A stretch of DNA of 23,706 nucleotides from Methanocorpusculum sp. Its GTDB lineage: Archaea > Halobacteriota > Methanomicrobia > Methanomicrobiales > Methanocorpusculaceae. A program made the position numbers and the translations under genes. The notes beneath the pieces are model-generated. The model was not told where the DNA came from. It saw only the letters and a list, made by a program, of their open reading frames with translations, and ran no database searches. How positions within the stretch are numbered: the stretch's first letter is position 1; every line of letters starts with the position of its first letter. Location: positions 1 to 23,706 of the forward strand of contig DALTVZ010000005.1 of the NCBI GenBank assembly GCA_029987315.1. Direction: 5' to 3'. Below are positions 13,892-20,707 of this stretch, one piece after another.

Positions 13892-15396
13892 CTTCGCCCC
13901 CTCCCGCCCACAAGATCTCCAAGATCATACGAGTTGAGCATACCGAGAATGTGGCGGGTCGAATCGATCACCACAAGGGCACCGATGTTATGCTGCTGAA
14001 GTTTTCGTGCGGCAAAGTCCACTGGCGCGTCCGGGCCGATCGTGATGACGTTCTTGGTCATTATCTCCGAAACGGTCATGTCCTGTTCATCTTTTGCAAA
14101 GGCTTTGGAGACATCATATGTGGTGAGGATACCGATCAGCCTGTTTTCTGCATCGATCACCGGCAGATGGTTTGTCTCGCCTTTCAGCAGACGTTTGGCA
14201 GCTTCTTTGACACTTTCCTCACCAGTGATGGTGACGAAGGTCGAGACCATCATCTCGTTGACATGACAGACATACCCCTTCTCGTTCATGGGTTTGTTTC
14301 TCTTCAGGTTATCGATCGGTCGGGAAGCAAGTGCCATGGTGAAGGACCCTGTTTCGATACGGGTCTTCAGTTCTGCTGCGACCTCACGGGCCTTTTTGTA
14401 ACTTGAGAGTGGTGAACAGCGTACCTCTTCACCTTCGATCTCGACCGATCCGCTCTTGAGTTCGGCATACGTGACCTCGCGGATCGTCGGTCTGTCCCTA
14501 AATGGCGTTCCGTAGTCAACGATACTCGTCTTTAGATCCTCATCACGGACTGTAGTGTGCTTCACGATCTCCTCGTTCAGCATAGGAAGCGGAATGCCGA
14601 TGCCGACATACATTGTGACGCCATAACCGGTCATGGTCGCGGCACGAATGAAATCAGGCGACATATCTTTCATATTGCCGGATGTCATGAGTGTTCCAAA
14701 CCCAGATCCGGGGGAAGACTGCGTACCTTCACCAACTACTACGCCGTTTGCCCCGCCGATGAAGATCGGTGTACCCGATCCGATGACGGAGAAGGTGGGG
14801 TCATTTGGGAGGGGAGAAAGGCAACCAGCTCCAGAGTACGTGATATTTCTATGAGAGGGAAGCAGAAATCCCATGTAGGTCTTAACTGCCCGGTCACTCA
14901 TATTGGTGGCAGCATTGTAGGATTGATAGGAGTTTCTAGGATTGACCATGATCGCCTGGTTCAGTTCCTGGATAGTAAACTCGTTGGTTATGGATGTTCT
15001 GGGATAACAGTCGGTCCCCTTTGCGCGTGCATGGAGTTCGACTGATTTTCCGGCGATCAGATCCTGGATAACGTGAGCTCCACCGTATTCAGATGCTCGT
15101 GTTGTGGATTCCTGGGTCGCTCCGATATAACAGTCCACTGCCGCAACACCTGCGTACGCTTCGACATTGTTGAGCCATATCTTTTCCATCCTGATGGGGA
15201 TCTCAGGGTGACCAAAGTTTAAAAAAGCTCCAGATGAGCACATCGCGCCGAAAGTGCCGGTGGTGACCACATCCACTTCACGGAGTGCTCCGGTAACGCC
15301 GAGTTCGTCGACGATGTCCGGCATCTCTTCAGCGCTGACCACACGGACACTTCCATCACGAATACGTTCATTTATTTCGTTGATGGATTTGTACAT
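13888..15396 (-). CDS. L-aspartate semialdehyde sulfurtransferase (COG1900/DUF39 with CBS pair)
   Basis: 502 aa. The N-terminal ~360 residues are the COG1900 (DUF39) domain: TTGTFGAMCSSGAFLNFGH with Cys53, AVDCYIGATQ with Cys89, KGTDCYPRTSI with Cys130, and GGANGVVVGEGTQSSPGSGFGTLMTSGNMKDM. Cys53 and Cys130 appear to match the two cysteines implicated in MA1821 of Methanosarcina. Two CBS domains follow (about 380-430 and 440-495: ETNHLPVIDAENRLIGILTTYDVS, NIGALVVIDSTRHILGMLNSYDL), which usually bind adenosyl ligands and could provide feedback control (inference). It replaces the O-acylhomoserine route. A strong TATA box (15423-15432) 31 nt upstream fixes the ATG at 15396 and predicts a near-leaderless mRNA. 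Confidence 0.93.
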   Translation of the reverse strand: MYKSINEINERIRDGSVRVVSAEEMPDIVDELGVTGALREVDVVTTGTFGAMCSSGAFLNFGHPEIPIRMEKIWLNNVEAYAGVAAVDCYIGATQESTTRASEYGGAHVIQDLIAGKSVELHARAKGTDCYPRTSITNEFTIQELNQAIMVNPRNSYQSYNAATNMSDRAVKTYMGFLLPSHRNITYSGAGCLSPLPNDPTFSVIGSGTPIFIGGANGVVVGEGTQSSPGSGFGTLMTSGNMKDMSPDFIRAATMTGYGVTMYVGIGIPLPMLNEEIVKHTTVRDEDLKTSIVDYGTPFRDRPTIREVTYAELKSGSVEIEGEEVRCSPLSSYKKAREVAAELKTRIETGSFTMALASRPIDNLKRNKPMNEKGYVCHVNEMMVSTFVTITGEESVKEAAKRLLKGETNHLPVIDAENRLIGILTTYDVSKAFAKDEQDMTVSEIMTKNVITIGPDAPVDFAARKLQQHNIGALVVIDSTRHILGMLNSYDLGDLVGGRGRR

Positions 15397-15422
15397 ATAA
15401 ATAGTATCTAATCTCGTTCATC

Positions 15423-15432
15423 ATATATAAAT
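15423..15432 (-). promoter_or_regulatory. TATA box of the homocysteine operon
   Basis: Minus-strand ATTTATATAT, one of the best archaeal TATA matches in the window, centred ~31 nt from the start codon and confined to the 40-nt gap after the HIT gene. It makes COG1900-NIL-COG2122 a transcription unit separate from artA-HIT. Confidence 0.7.
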
Positions 15433-15436
15433 GGCG

Positions 15437-15811
15437 CTATTCTATGTGCGGATAATCCTGTTTTGCCCGAATTACGGCCCGTATCCCACCGCGAGGGTTA
15501 GGAACATCACCTGTATATCTTGGAATGAGATGCATATGGGCATGCATAACCGTTTGGCCGGCCGCCTCCCCGCAGTTGACTCCAATGTTGTATCCTGCTG
15601 GCGCGTACATCGTATCCAGATGCTTTTTGGCAAGCCCGATCAGTTCACTCACGGCTGCATACTCCTTTGGGCTAAGGTCGAACCAAGACGCAACATGCCG
15701 GCGCGGGATGATGAGAACATGGCCCTGTGAGACCGGATAGAGGTCCCATTTCACATAGGCCAGAGTGTTCCCAACTAGGCAGGCGTCGTCAGTACAGAAT
15801 GGACAGTCCAT
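15437..15811 (-). CDS. HIT-family nucleotide hydrolase/transferase
   Basis: 124 aa histidine-triad protein. The triad is MHAHMHLIPRY with His90, His92 and His94; His92 or its neighbour is the usual nucleotidyl acceptor. The N-terminus CPFC (Cys3, Cys6) is the typical HIT zinc-binding start, and VSQGHVLIIPRRHV near residues 27-40 is the substrate-side motif of the HINT/Fhit group. The protein likely hydrolyses AMP-lysine or dinucleotide polyphosphates; its substrate is not determined by sequence. It starts 2 nt after the artA stop, so is co-transcribed with it, with no obvious functional link. It ends 40 nt before the homocysteine operon. Confidence 0.92.
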   Translation of the reverse strand: MDCPFCTDDACLVGNTLAYVKWDLYPVSQGHVLIIPRRHVASWFDLSPKEYAAVSELIGLAKKHLDTMYAPAGYNIGVNCGEAAGQTVMHAHMHLIPRYTGDVPNPRGGIRAVIRAKQDYPHIE

Positions 15812-15813
15812 GC

Positions 15814-16668
15814 TTATTTCCGCTGATCTATTTTCAGCATAGACTGGAGATCATCTCTATATATCAGTAGAATACTTCGTATGTTGCTGACGAGTCCAGG
15901 CGAGAAACGGAAAAGGAAATAGGCGATCACGATAATAAGAAGGAACGCCGCTCCTTCGCAGATGACATTGTGCGACCAGAAGAAACTCGTGTATCCGGGG
16001 ATCGTTGGGTGGGAGAAGGACTCCTCGAACCAAGGGAACCACTGCCCAAAATATGCCATGATAACAAACACGTTTCGAAATATGTTGATAACGAAGATGG
16101 GGGCCGAGACGAGAAGGGTCAACCCGATCTTCTGTTTCCACGAGGTCTTTGTAAGAGCGATAACTCCAAGGAGAATTGCAATAGCCGTGATCCCAGTACA
16201 ACCCAGTATTATCTGATCCATGTACCCTTGAGTCATACCAGGTACGACCCATATCGACTCGAATATGTCCCAACTTGCCATGGTGTACGAAAAACCGATC
16301 ACGTCAAATACCTGCTGGATACAAAAAACCACGACTGAAATGAGCCAGTTGCCAAGTTCCGTGATGATCGCAAACGGAGCATACACGGCTCCGATTATTG
16401 CCATTGCGTACGTTAATCTGAGGATATGTGGGTCTTTGATCAGGAGGCGCTTTACCGTGATATAAATGAGTGGTATGCCGGCGATGACGAGTGCCGGATA
16501 GAAGATGTTTCCTTCTTCAAGTAGGGAAGGAAGCATCAGAAGGAAACTGAGTTCCATCATGACCCAAGCTACGATCGCTGTATATTTATCGTGTTTTCCC
16601 GGGATCAGCGTGAGGAGAAATGCAACAAGACTGATGATAAGTGCACAAAGAATCAGAGCGTCCAGCAT
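15814..16668 (-). CDS. artA: Archaeosortase A
   Basis: 284 aa polytopic membrane protein with about eight hydrophobic segments. The archaeosortase/exosortase triad is visible: Cys157 in ILGCTGITAIAI, Arg198 in INIFRNVFVIMAYFG and His233 in WSHNVICEGAAF. In Haloferax, ArtA removes the PGF-CTERM tail of S-layer and other surface proteins and couples them to lipid; Methanomicrobiales carry both the enzyme and PGF-CTERM proteins (established knowledge). No PGF-CTERM substrate is encoded in this window, so substrates are elsewhere. The C-terminal tail (SILLIYRDDLQSMLKIDQRK) is cytosolic and basic. A TATA-like ATTTATCT on the minus strand (about 16697-16704) lies ~32 nt upstream. Confidence 0.9.
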   Translation of the reverse strand: MLDALILCALIISLVAFLLTLIPGKHDKYTAIVAWVMMELSFLLMLPSLLEEGNIFYPALVIAGIPLIYITVKRLLIKDPHILRLTYAMAIIGAVYAPFAIITELGNWLISVVVFCIQQVFDVIGFSYTMASWDIFESIWVVPGMTQGYMDQIILGCTGITAIAILLGVIALTKTSWKQKIGLTLLVSAPIFVINIFRNVFVIMAYFGQWFPWFEESFSHPTIPGYTSFFWSHNVICEGAAFLLIIVIAYFLFRFSPGLVSNIRSILLIYRDDLQSMLKIDQRK

Positions 16669-16770
16669 ATAGATTCTTATTAATTAGAACCGGTCAGATA
16701 AATGGGTTTGCTAGACGAACCCAACGGTTTCATAAGGGTATTTAACGTTGAAAAACCAATTGAGTATTCT
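16669..16770. promoter_or_regulatory. Divergent promoter region, artA and tfs
   Basis: 102 nt. A minus-strand ATTTATCT (16697-16704) serves artA. The plus-strand TATTTAA (16739-16745) is centred 29 nt from ATG 16771 and supports that start for TFS over the open frame beginning at 16702. Confidence 0.55.
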
Positions 16771-17091
16771 ATGATGTTCTGCCCAAGTTGCGGGAAGCTG
16801 ATGAGATCAAAGGACGGCCTGTTATGCTGTTCGAAATGTGGATATAGTGAAACCATCACCGCCGAAAATAAGGAGCAGATGAAAAAGGTCGCTTACATGC
16901 AGGAAAGCGATATCCTGATCGTGGAAGAAGGTATGGATATCGGGACCAAACCAACGACTGCGGTCAAATGTCCGAACTGTGGCCACAACATAGCCGAGTG
17001 GTGGCTTCGGCAGTTGCGCAGTGCAGATGAGTCTGAGGTCAGATTCTTCCGATGCACTAAGTGTAAACACACCTGGCGTGAATACGACTAA
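16771..17091 (+). CDS. tfs: Transcription factor S (TFIIS-like cleavage factor)
   Basis: 106 aa from ATG 16771 (MMFCPSCGKLM), the usual archaeal TFS beginning; the frame opens 69 nt earlier but those 23 residues do not fit the family and would bypass the TATA element. N-terminal zinc ribbon: CPSCG and CSKCGY. C-terminal TFIIS-type ribbon: VKCPNCGHNIAEWWLRQLRSADESEVRFFRCTKCKHTWREYD. The acidic Asp-Glu pair in RSADESE is the catalytic tip inserted into RNA polymerase to stimulate cleavage of backtracked RNA, so this is an active-type TFS rather than an Rpb9-like subunit or inhibitory paralogue. It is followed by a T6 run and the tbp gene. Confidence 0.95.
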   Translation: MMFCPSCGKLMRSKDGLLCCSKCGYSETITAENKEQMKKVAYMQESDILIVEEGMDIGTKPTTAVKCPNCGHNIAEWWLRQLRSADESEVRFFRCTKCKHTWREYD

Positions 17092-17108
17092 ACAAATTTC
17101 CTTCACTC

Positions 17109-17141
17109 TTTTTTAAAGCAGATGACACAAGAGTTTATATG
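17109..17141 (+). promoter_or_regulatory. tfs terminator and tbp promoter
   Basis: A T6 run at 17109-17114, 18 nt after the tfs stop, is the likely terminator. TTTATATG at 17134-17141 is a strong TATA box centred ~28 nt before the tbp ATG at 17165, again predicting a leaderless transcript. Confidence 0.6.
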
Positions 17142-17164
17142 CTTATCTGTAATATCTTATAAAT

Positions 17165-17734
17165 ATGTCAAAACTTCCCGAAGACTCACTGAAGATTGAG
17201 AATATTGTCGCATCAACCAAGGTGAATGACAGTCTGGACCTGGTGGCTCTTGCTGCTCAGATTCCGGGAGCGGAATATAATAAAAAGCGTTTTCCCGGGG
17301 TGGTTCTGCGGATACAGGATCCAAAGATCGCTGCCTTGGTCTTTGGTTCAGGCAAAGTTGTACTGACCGGGGCAAAAAGTCTTGAGAATCTGACCAAAGG
17401 ATTGGCGTATCTTGTCGCGCTATTAAAGGATCTAAAGATCGAGATCCTCGACAACCCCACATACATCGTTCAAAACATCGTCACCTCAGCGGATCTTGGC
17501 AACAGGATCAATCTGAACAAGATCGCAATGAGCTTCAATCTGGACAAGATCGAGTATGAACCCGAACAGTTCCCTGGACTTGTCTATCGGCTTGATGACC
17601 CAAAAGTGGTCGTATTGCTGTTTGGTTCGGGAAAACTGATCATCACCGGCGGGAAGAAAACAGTCGATGCAGAGCGTGCAGTCAAGAAGATCTATGAGGA
17701 TCTGATCGCTTTGAAACTTTTGCAAATAGAATAA
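17165..17734 (+). CDS. tbp: TATA-box binding protein, copy 1
   Basis: 189 aa, two direct repeats of the TBP saddle (about 8-95 and 99-185). Repeat signatures: LKIENIVASTKVNDSLDL, YNKKRFPGVVLRIQDPKIAALVFGSGKVVLTGAKS in the first, and VQNIVTSADLGNRINLNKIA, EYEPEQFPGLVYRLDDPKVVVLLFGSGKLIITGGK in the second. The four intercalating Phe positions are represented by FPG and LVFGSG/LLFGSG pairs. It recruits TFB and RNA polymerase to promoters. It lacks the acidic C-terminal tail of some archaeal TBPs. A paralogue lies 3 kb downstream on the same strand. Confidence 0.97.
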   Translation: MSKLPEDSLKIENIVASTKVNDSLDLVALAAQIPGAEYNKKRFPGVVLRIQDPKIAALVFGSGKVVLTGAKSLENLTKGLAYLVALLKDLKIEILDNPTYIVQNIVTSADLGNRINLNKIAMSFNLDKIEYEPEQFPGLVYRLDDPKVVVLLFGSGKLIITGGKKTVDAERAVKKIYEDLIALKLLQIE

Positions 17735-17744
17735 TCCAATACCG

Positions 17745-17805
17745 TTTTTATCTATTATTTTTTTAAAATCTTCTCGTACAGTTATCAGAGCAGATCCAGA
17801 AAAAA
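17745..17805. terminator. Convergent T-run terminators, tbp and PEBP gene
   Basis: Plus-strand T5 (17745-17749) and T7 (17758-17764) follow tbp. An A6 run at 17800-17805 gives a T6 run on the minus strand shortly after the PEBP stop. Confidence 0.6.
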
Positions 17806-17812
17806 GGGATGA

Positions 17813-18271
17813 TTATCCTTGATAGGTGACTTCGAGACTTCCCTGGGCAATGGTCTTACCGTCGCGGAGTGCCTCGATCACCTCATCCATTTTAGAATCT
17901 GCAGAGATGATCAGTGGTTCGGTCCTTCCAAATACCAGGAAGAGAAGCCTGTCCATAACGCCAAGTCCCGGCGAAGGACCATGCCAGGCATGCTCACCAA
18001 AGTCATTTACCCCCTGGACAGCGGGGAACGGGAACTTCGGAGCTGCTCCGGCTTCATATCCTGGAGGGATGTATCCAACCGATGGGATGTTCCAGATCGA
18101 CCAGATACATTTGTAGTTCTCGCTACCGGACTTGTTCTGCACAATCATGGCTACATACGGAATGTCTTTGGAGATACCCGGAAGATCTATCTTCGGGGAG
18201 ATGTTTCCACCATTAAACGTACTCGATGCAGTCAGACTATGTTTTCCCACATGGATAGTAATATTTTCCAT
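17813..18271 (-). CDS. PEBP / YbhB-YbcL family protein
   Basis: 152 aa. This phosphatidylethanolamine-binding-protein (Raf kinase inhibitor-like) family has a small anion-binding pocket; prokaryotic members have no settled function. Matching segments: STFNGGNISPKIDLPGI near residues 17-33, YVAMIVQNKSG with the usual DxD replaced by polar residues, CIWSIWNIPSVGYIPPGYEAG (in place of HWxxxxIP), GVNDFGEHAWHGPSPGLGVMDRLLFLVFG (equivalent of GxxGYxGPxPPxGxHRY) and a C-terminal helix MDEVIEALRDGKTIAQGSL. Loss of several ligand residues suggests altered binding. No signal peptide, so cytosolic. It shares an AT-rich divergent promoter region (18272-18324) with the RNase HI-TrmO gene. Confidence 0.85.
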   Translation of the reverse strand: MENITIHVGKHSLTASSTFNGGNISPKIDLPGISKDIPYVAMIVQNKSGSENYKCIWSIWNIPSVGYIPPGYEAGAAPKFPFPAVQGVNDFGEHAWHGPSPGLGVMDRLLFLVFGRTEPLIISADSKMDEVIEALRDGKTIAQGSLEVTYQG

Positions 18272-18324
18272 GTTCTATACTCAGACAGACATATTAATTA
18301 AAGTATAGGTCGTGTTACTATTCC
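18272..18324. promoter_or_regulatory. Divergent promoter, PEBP and RNase HI-TrmO genes
   Basis: A 53-nt gap with a central AT tract (about 18290-18307, ATATTAATTAAAGTATA) that can supply a TATA element in both directions at about 25 nt from each start codon. Confidence 0.45.
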
Positions 18325-19164
18325 ATGGACGAGTTGACGATCTACACCGATGGAGCAAGTCGGGGAAACCCAGGCAAAGCAGCCTCCGCTTGGCTGATCT
18401 TACGGGGCGATGAGGTGCTGGAATCTGATGTTCTGACGATCGAACGGGCAACCAATAATGTGGCCGAGTACTCGGCCATGAACGCCGCTCTCACCCGGGC
18501 CGGAAAATACTGCACCCCAAATAGTACCAAGCTCAAGGTCTTCTCTGACAGCAATCTGATGATCTCTCAGATGACCGGGAAATATGCGGTCCGTTCACCC
18601 GATCTTCTGCCGTTATACGAAAAAGCAAAGCAGCTCGCCGCGAAGTTTGCTTTGGTGACATACACGCATGTTCCTCGTGAGAATGCCTATGTGGGTTCAT
18701 GCGACTGGTTATGTAACAATGCACTGGATCTTCTCTCGAGCAAATCGGTCCCAGCGCCAAAAAAGATCGAGTGCGTGCCAATAGGCATCGTCCACTCACC
18801 GTTCAATTCAGCAGAAGATGCCCCAAAACAGGGGATATTTACCGACAAGCCGAGCAGGATCACGATTTATGAAAAATACAGGGACGGTCTCTCTGGCCTC
18901 TCTGTAGGTGATAAAATCTTCATCCTCTGCTGGTTCGATCGTGCGGAGCGTGACATCCTCAAAGTACATCCGCATGGTCACGGAAAAGGTGAAATGCGCG
19001 GCGTGTTCTCGACACGTGCCCCGATCCGCCCAAACCCGATCTCTCTCACGCTGGTAACGATCATCTCCATCAACGATCTGGTGATCACCGTGAAAGGGCT
19101 TGAAGCTCTCGACAATACGCCGGTCCTCGACATCAAACCGTATTACGGGGATATCGACAGCTGA
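18325..19164 (+). CDS. RNase HI - TrmO fusion protein
   Basis: 279 aa with two complete domains. Residues 1-138 are ribonuclease HI: YTDGASRGNPG (Asp9), ATNNVAEYSAM (Glu48), VFSDSNLMI (Asp75) and CDWLCNNALD (Asp127) give all four expected carboxylates for cutting RNA in RNA-DNA hybrids. After a short linker (139-148), residues 149-279 are TrmO/TsaA (UPF0066): PIGIVHSPF, APKQGIF, YRDGLSGLSVGDKIFILCWFDRAERD, VHPHG, RGVFSTRAPIRPNPISLT and LEALDNTPVLDIKPY. TrmO N6-methylates t6A37 of tRNA-Thr using AdoMet. There is no internal stop or start between the domains. It is not a combination I know as standard. The 3' end overlaps the convergent exonuclease gene by 32 nt. Confidence 0.92.
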   Translation: MDELTIYTDGASRGNPGKAASAWLILRGDEVLESDVLTIERATNNVAEYSAMNAALTRAGKYCTPNSTKLKVFSDSNLMISQMTGKYAVRSPDLLPLYEKAKQLAAKFALVTYTHVPRENAYVGSCDWLCNNALDLLSSKSVPAPKKIECVPIGIVHSPFNSAEDAPKQGIFTDKPSRITIYEKYRDGLSGLSVGDKIFILCWFDRAERDILKVHPHGHGKGEMRGVFSTRAPIRPNPISLTLVTIISINDLVITVKGLEALDNTPVLDIKPYYGDIDS

Positions 19165-19810
19165 GTAGCATTCGGTTTGAGATCTCCACCATCTCCCGGA
19201 CCTCTGCTTCGCACCGTCGTTCAATTGCGTCATATTCCTTGGCGTCCATCATCTCCCACGCCTTTTTTCCGTTCGGTTTTCTCTCCCTTTTTGGAAGAAG
19301 AGCATCGGCAAGCTGATTATGCGAACAGGGATGAAGGATTGGGCTCCCTGTTGAAACGAATCCGATTCCGGCCACCGCCAGATCCACGACCCGGCACTTG
19401 CCGATCGTGTCGTAGATCTCTTCACGTGGGGCCACCTTATACTGGAGGCATTTCATGAGCAGGAATGGCATGTCAAATGTCGATATCCCGACACCGCATA
19501 CGACCGGATCCGCCTGAATCATTTTTTTGTTTTTGACATTTGCCCACATTCGGGAAAACACCTGATAGAGCGAGGTCACCACCTCTTTTTCGCCGCCCTC
19601 TCGCCACATCCAGTAGTGCGCGTAGTTCAAAGCGACCTCGCCGACGAGCGGTCGTCCGCTGTACACAACACCTCCAAGGAGGGTGTGGCCTTCGCGAAAT
19701 GCATTCACGGCGAGGGAGGCTCCGGTTCGTTTTATTCGGTCCCGTGGAGGAACAAAAGCCTCCAGATCGAAGACAAGAAATTCAGTCTGTGCTGGGCTGA
19801 AGATCACCAT
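19133..19810 (-). CDS. Predicted DEDD-type 3'-5' exonuclease
   Basis: 225 aa from ATG 19810 (MVIFSPAQTEFLVFDLEAF); the frame is open further upstream but that part overlaps marC antisense in a different frame and is junk-like. RNase H-fold exonuclease motifs: FDLEAF with Asp15 and Glu17 (Exo I), GVGISTFDMPFLLMKCLQY with Asp113 (Exo II), then CRVVDLAVAG and a C-terminal YDAIERRCEAEVREM that may hold Exo III. The pattern resembles predicted PolB-type 3'-5' exonucleases of archaea; substrate unknown. It starts 2 nt after the MarC-family stop, so the two form an operon. Its last ten codons lie within the 3' end of the opposite RNase HI-TrmO gene. Confidence 0.8.
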   Translation of the reverse strand: MVIFSPAQTEFLVFDLEAFVPPRDRIKRTGASLAVNAFREGHTLLGGVVYSGRPLVGEVALNYAHYWMWREGGEKEVVTSLYQVFSRMWANVKNKKMIQADPVVCGVGISTFDMPFLLMKCLQYKVAPREEIYDTIGKCRVVDLAVAGIGFVSTGSPILHPCSHNQLADALLPKRERKPNGKKAWEMMDAKEYDAIERRCEAEVREMVEISNRMLLSCRYPRNTV

Positions 19811-19812
19811 AT

Positions 19813-20448
19813 TTAGGAAAATGAAAGGGCGATCAAACCTAGGATGCCGGTCCAGATGGTGTGAACGGCTATGGCTGTCAGCAAAAGACCTACCACCTTG
19901 GACAGGATCACCAGCATGGTCTCTCCAAGCAATTTCTTGATCTGAGTCGAAAAGATCAGTATCAGCCAGATACAAAGAAGGGCAAGGACCACCGCGGCGA
20001 ATGTTAGAAGGATGCCTTCCTGTGCCCCTAAAATCATCACTGTGGTGATCGTTCCCGGCCCGCACATCACCGGCGTGCCGATGATGACACCGGCCATGGA
20101 TTTTTTCCCGATCCGGTCTTTGCTCTCCAGACTTTTATGTCCGGCCGAGGAACCGCCGATATCCAGACCCAAAACTATCTGCAGACCCAGAATGAAAAGG
20201 ATGATACCCCCTGCGACCTTGAAACTTTCCAGCTCTATACCGAGCAGATCGAACAGGAGATTATTGAATACCAAAAATGTCAGCATCAGAACACCGGCGA
20301 CCCCGGTCGCGATAAACGCCTGCCTGATCATCTCGGCTTTTTGGAGATCTCTCGTCAAATTGATGAACATAGAGACCGAAAGAAGAGGATCCAAGATAAC
20401 GATCAGCATAAAAGCGGCTGATATTATAGTCACCAGTAGTTCCAGCAT
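19813..20448 (-). CDS. MarC-family integral membrane protein (UPF0056)
   Basis: 211 aa, six hydrophobic segments. Family motifs: ILDPLLSVSMFINLTRDL near residues 18-35, FDLLGIELESFKVAGGIILFILGLQIVLG near 65-93, and the conserved PVMCGPGTITTVMIL loop near 126-140, followed by three C-terminal helices. MarC proteins are multispanning proteins of undefined transport activity; the original link to multiple antibiotic resistance has been withdrawn. The N-terminus starts with a membrane helix directly. A minus-strand TATA-like TATAATATGC (about 20471-20480) lies ~27 nt upstream of the ATG. The exonuclease gene follows after 2 nt. Confidence 0.92.
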   Translation of the reverse strand: MLELLVTIISAAFMLIVILDPLLSVSMFINLTRDLQKAEMIRQAFIATGVAGVLMLTFLVFNNLLFDLLGIELESFKVAGGIILFILGLQIVLGLDIGGSSAGHKSLESKDRIGKKSMAGVIIGTPVMCGPGTITTVMILGAQEGILLTFAAVVLALLCIWLILIFSTQIKKLLGETMLVILSKVVGLLLTAIAVHTIWTGILGLIALSFS

Positions 20449-20707
20449 ATAATTAGTATTGAGCGTTCCCGCATATTATACCTCGCGAAGACCTGATTTT
20501 CGAAAGAAATCTGGATGATATATGAGTTCCGACCTGGGTTTGAAAAATACATATTCAATAAAAAAGAAAAATTTAGTGCAGAGCTTTCATTCGCCTGACA
20601 TTTCGGCATCCCTGCACAGACTTTGTAATGTTCTCCTATTTTTTTAACGAAAACAGACCCGTCACTAACGCGAAGTATTATGCTCCTCCGTGCTCCATTT
20701 ATTATAG
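20449..20707. other. Divergent intergenic region with an inverted repeat
   Basis: 259 nt between marC-family and tbp2 starts. Near the left end lies the marC promoter. GTGCAG (20576-20581) pairs with CTGCAC (20612-20617), with an inner GCC/GGC pair (20593-20595, 20605-20607). The unit is flanked by an A-rich tract on the left (about 20557-20572, a T-rich run on the minus strand) and T7 on the right (20639-20645), so it could be a small RNA or terminator-like structure in either direction. A TATA-like AATACATATTC (about 20546-20556) precedes it on the plus strand. For tbp2 only a weak TATTATG (about 20687-20693) is seen. Confidence 0.35.

Noticed and set aside
13846..14406. Plus-strand 186-codon frame opposite COG1900
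   Set aside because: The opposite strand encodes conserved CBS domains; the shadow has Cys/His-rich junk composition.
16702..16770. N-terminal extension of TFS
   Set aside because: The added 23 residues do not match TFS and would ignore the TATA element 29 nt before ATG 16771.
20449..20707. Box C/D guide RNA
   Set aside because: One CTGA and a GATGATA occur, but not the paired C/D and C'/D' boxes at proper spacing.
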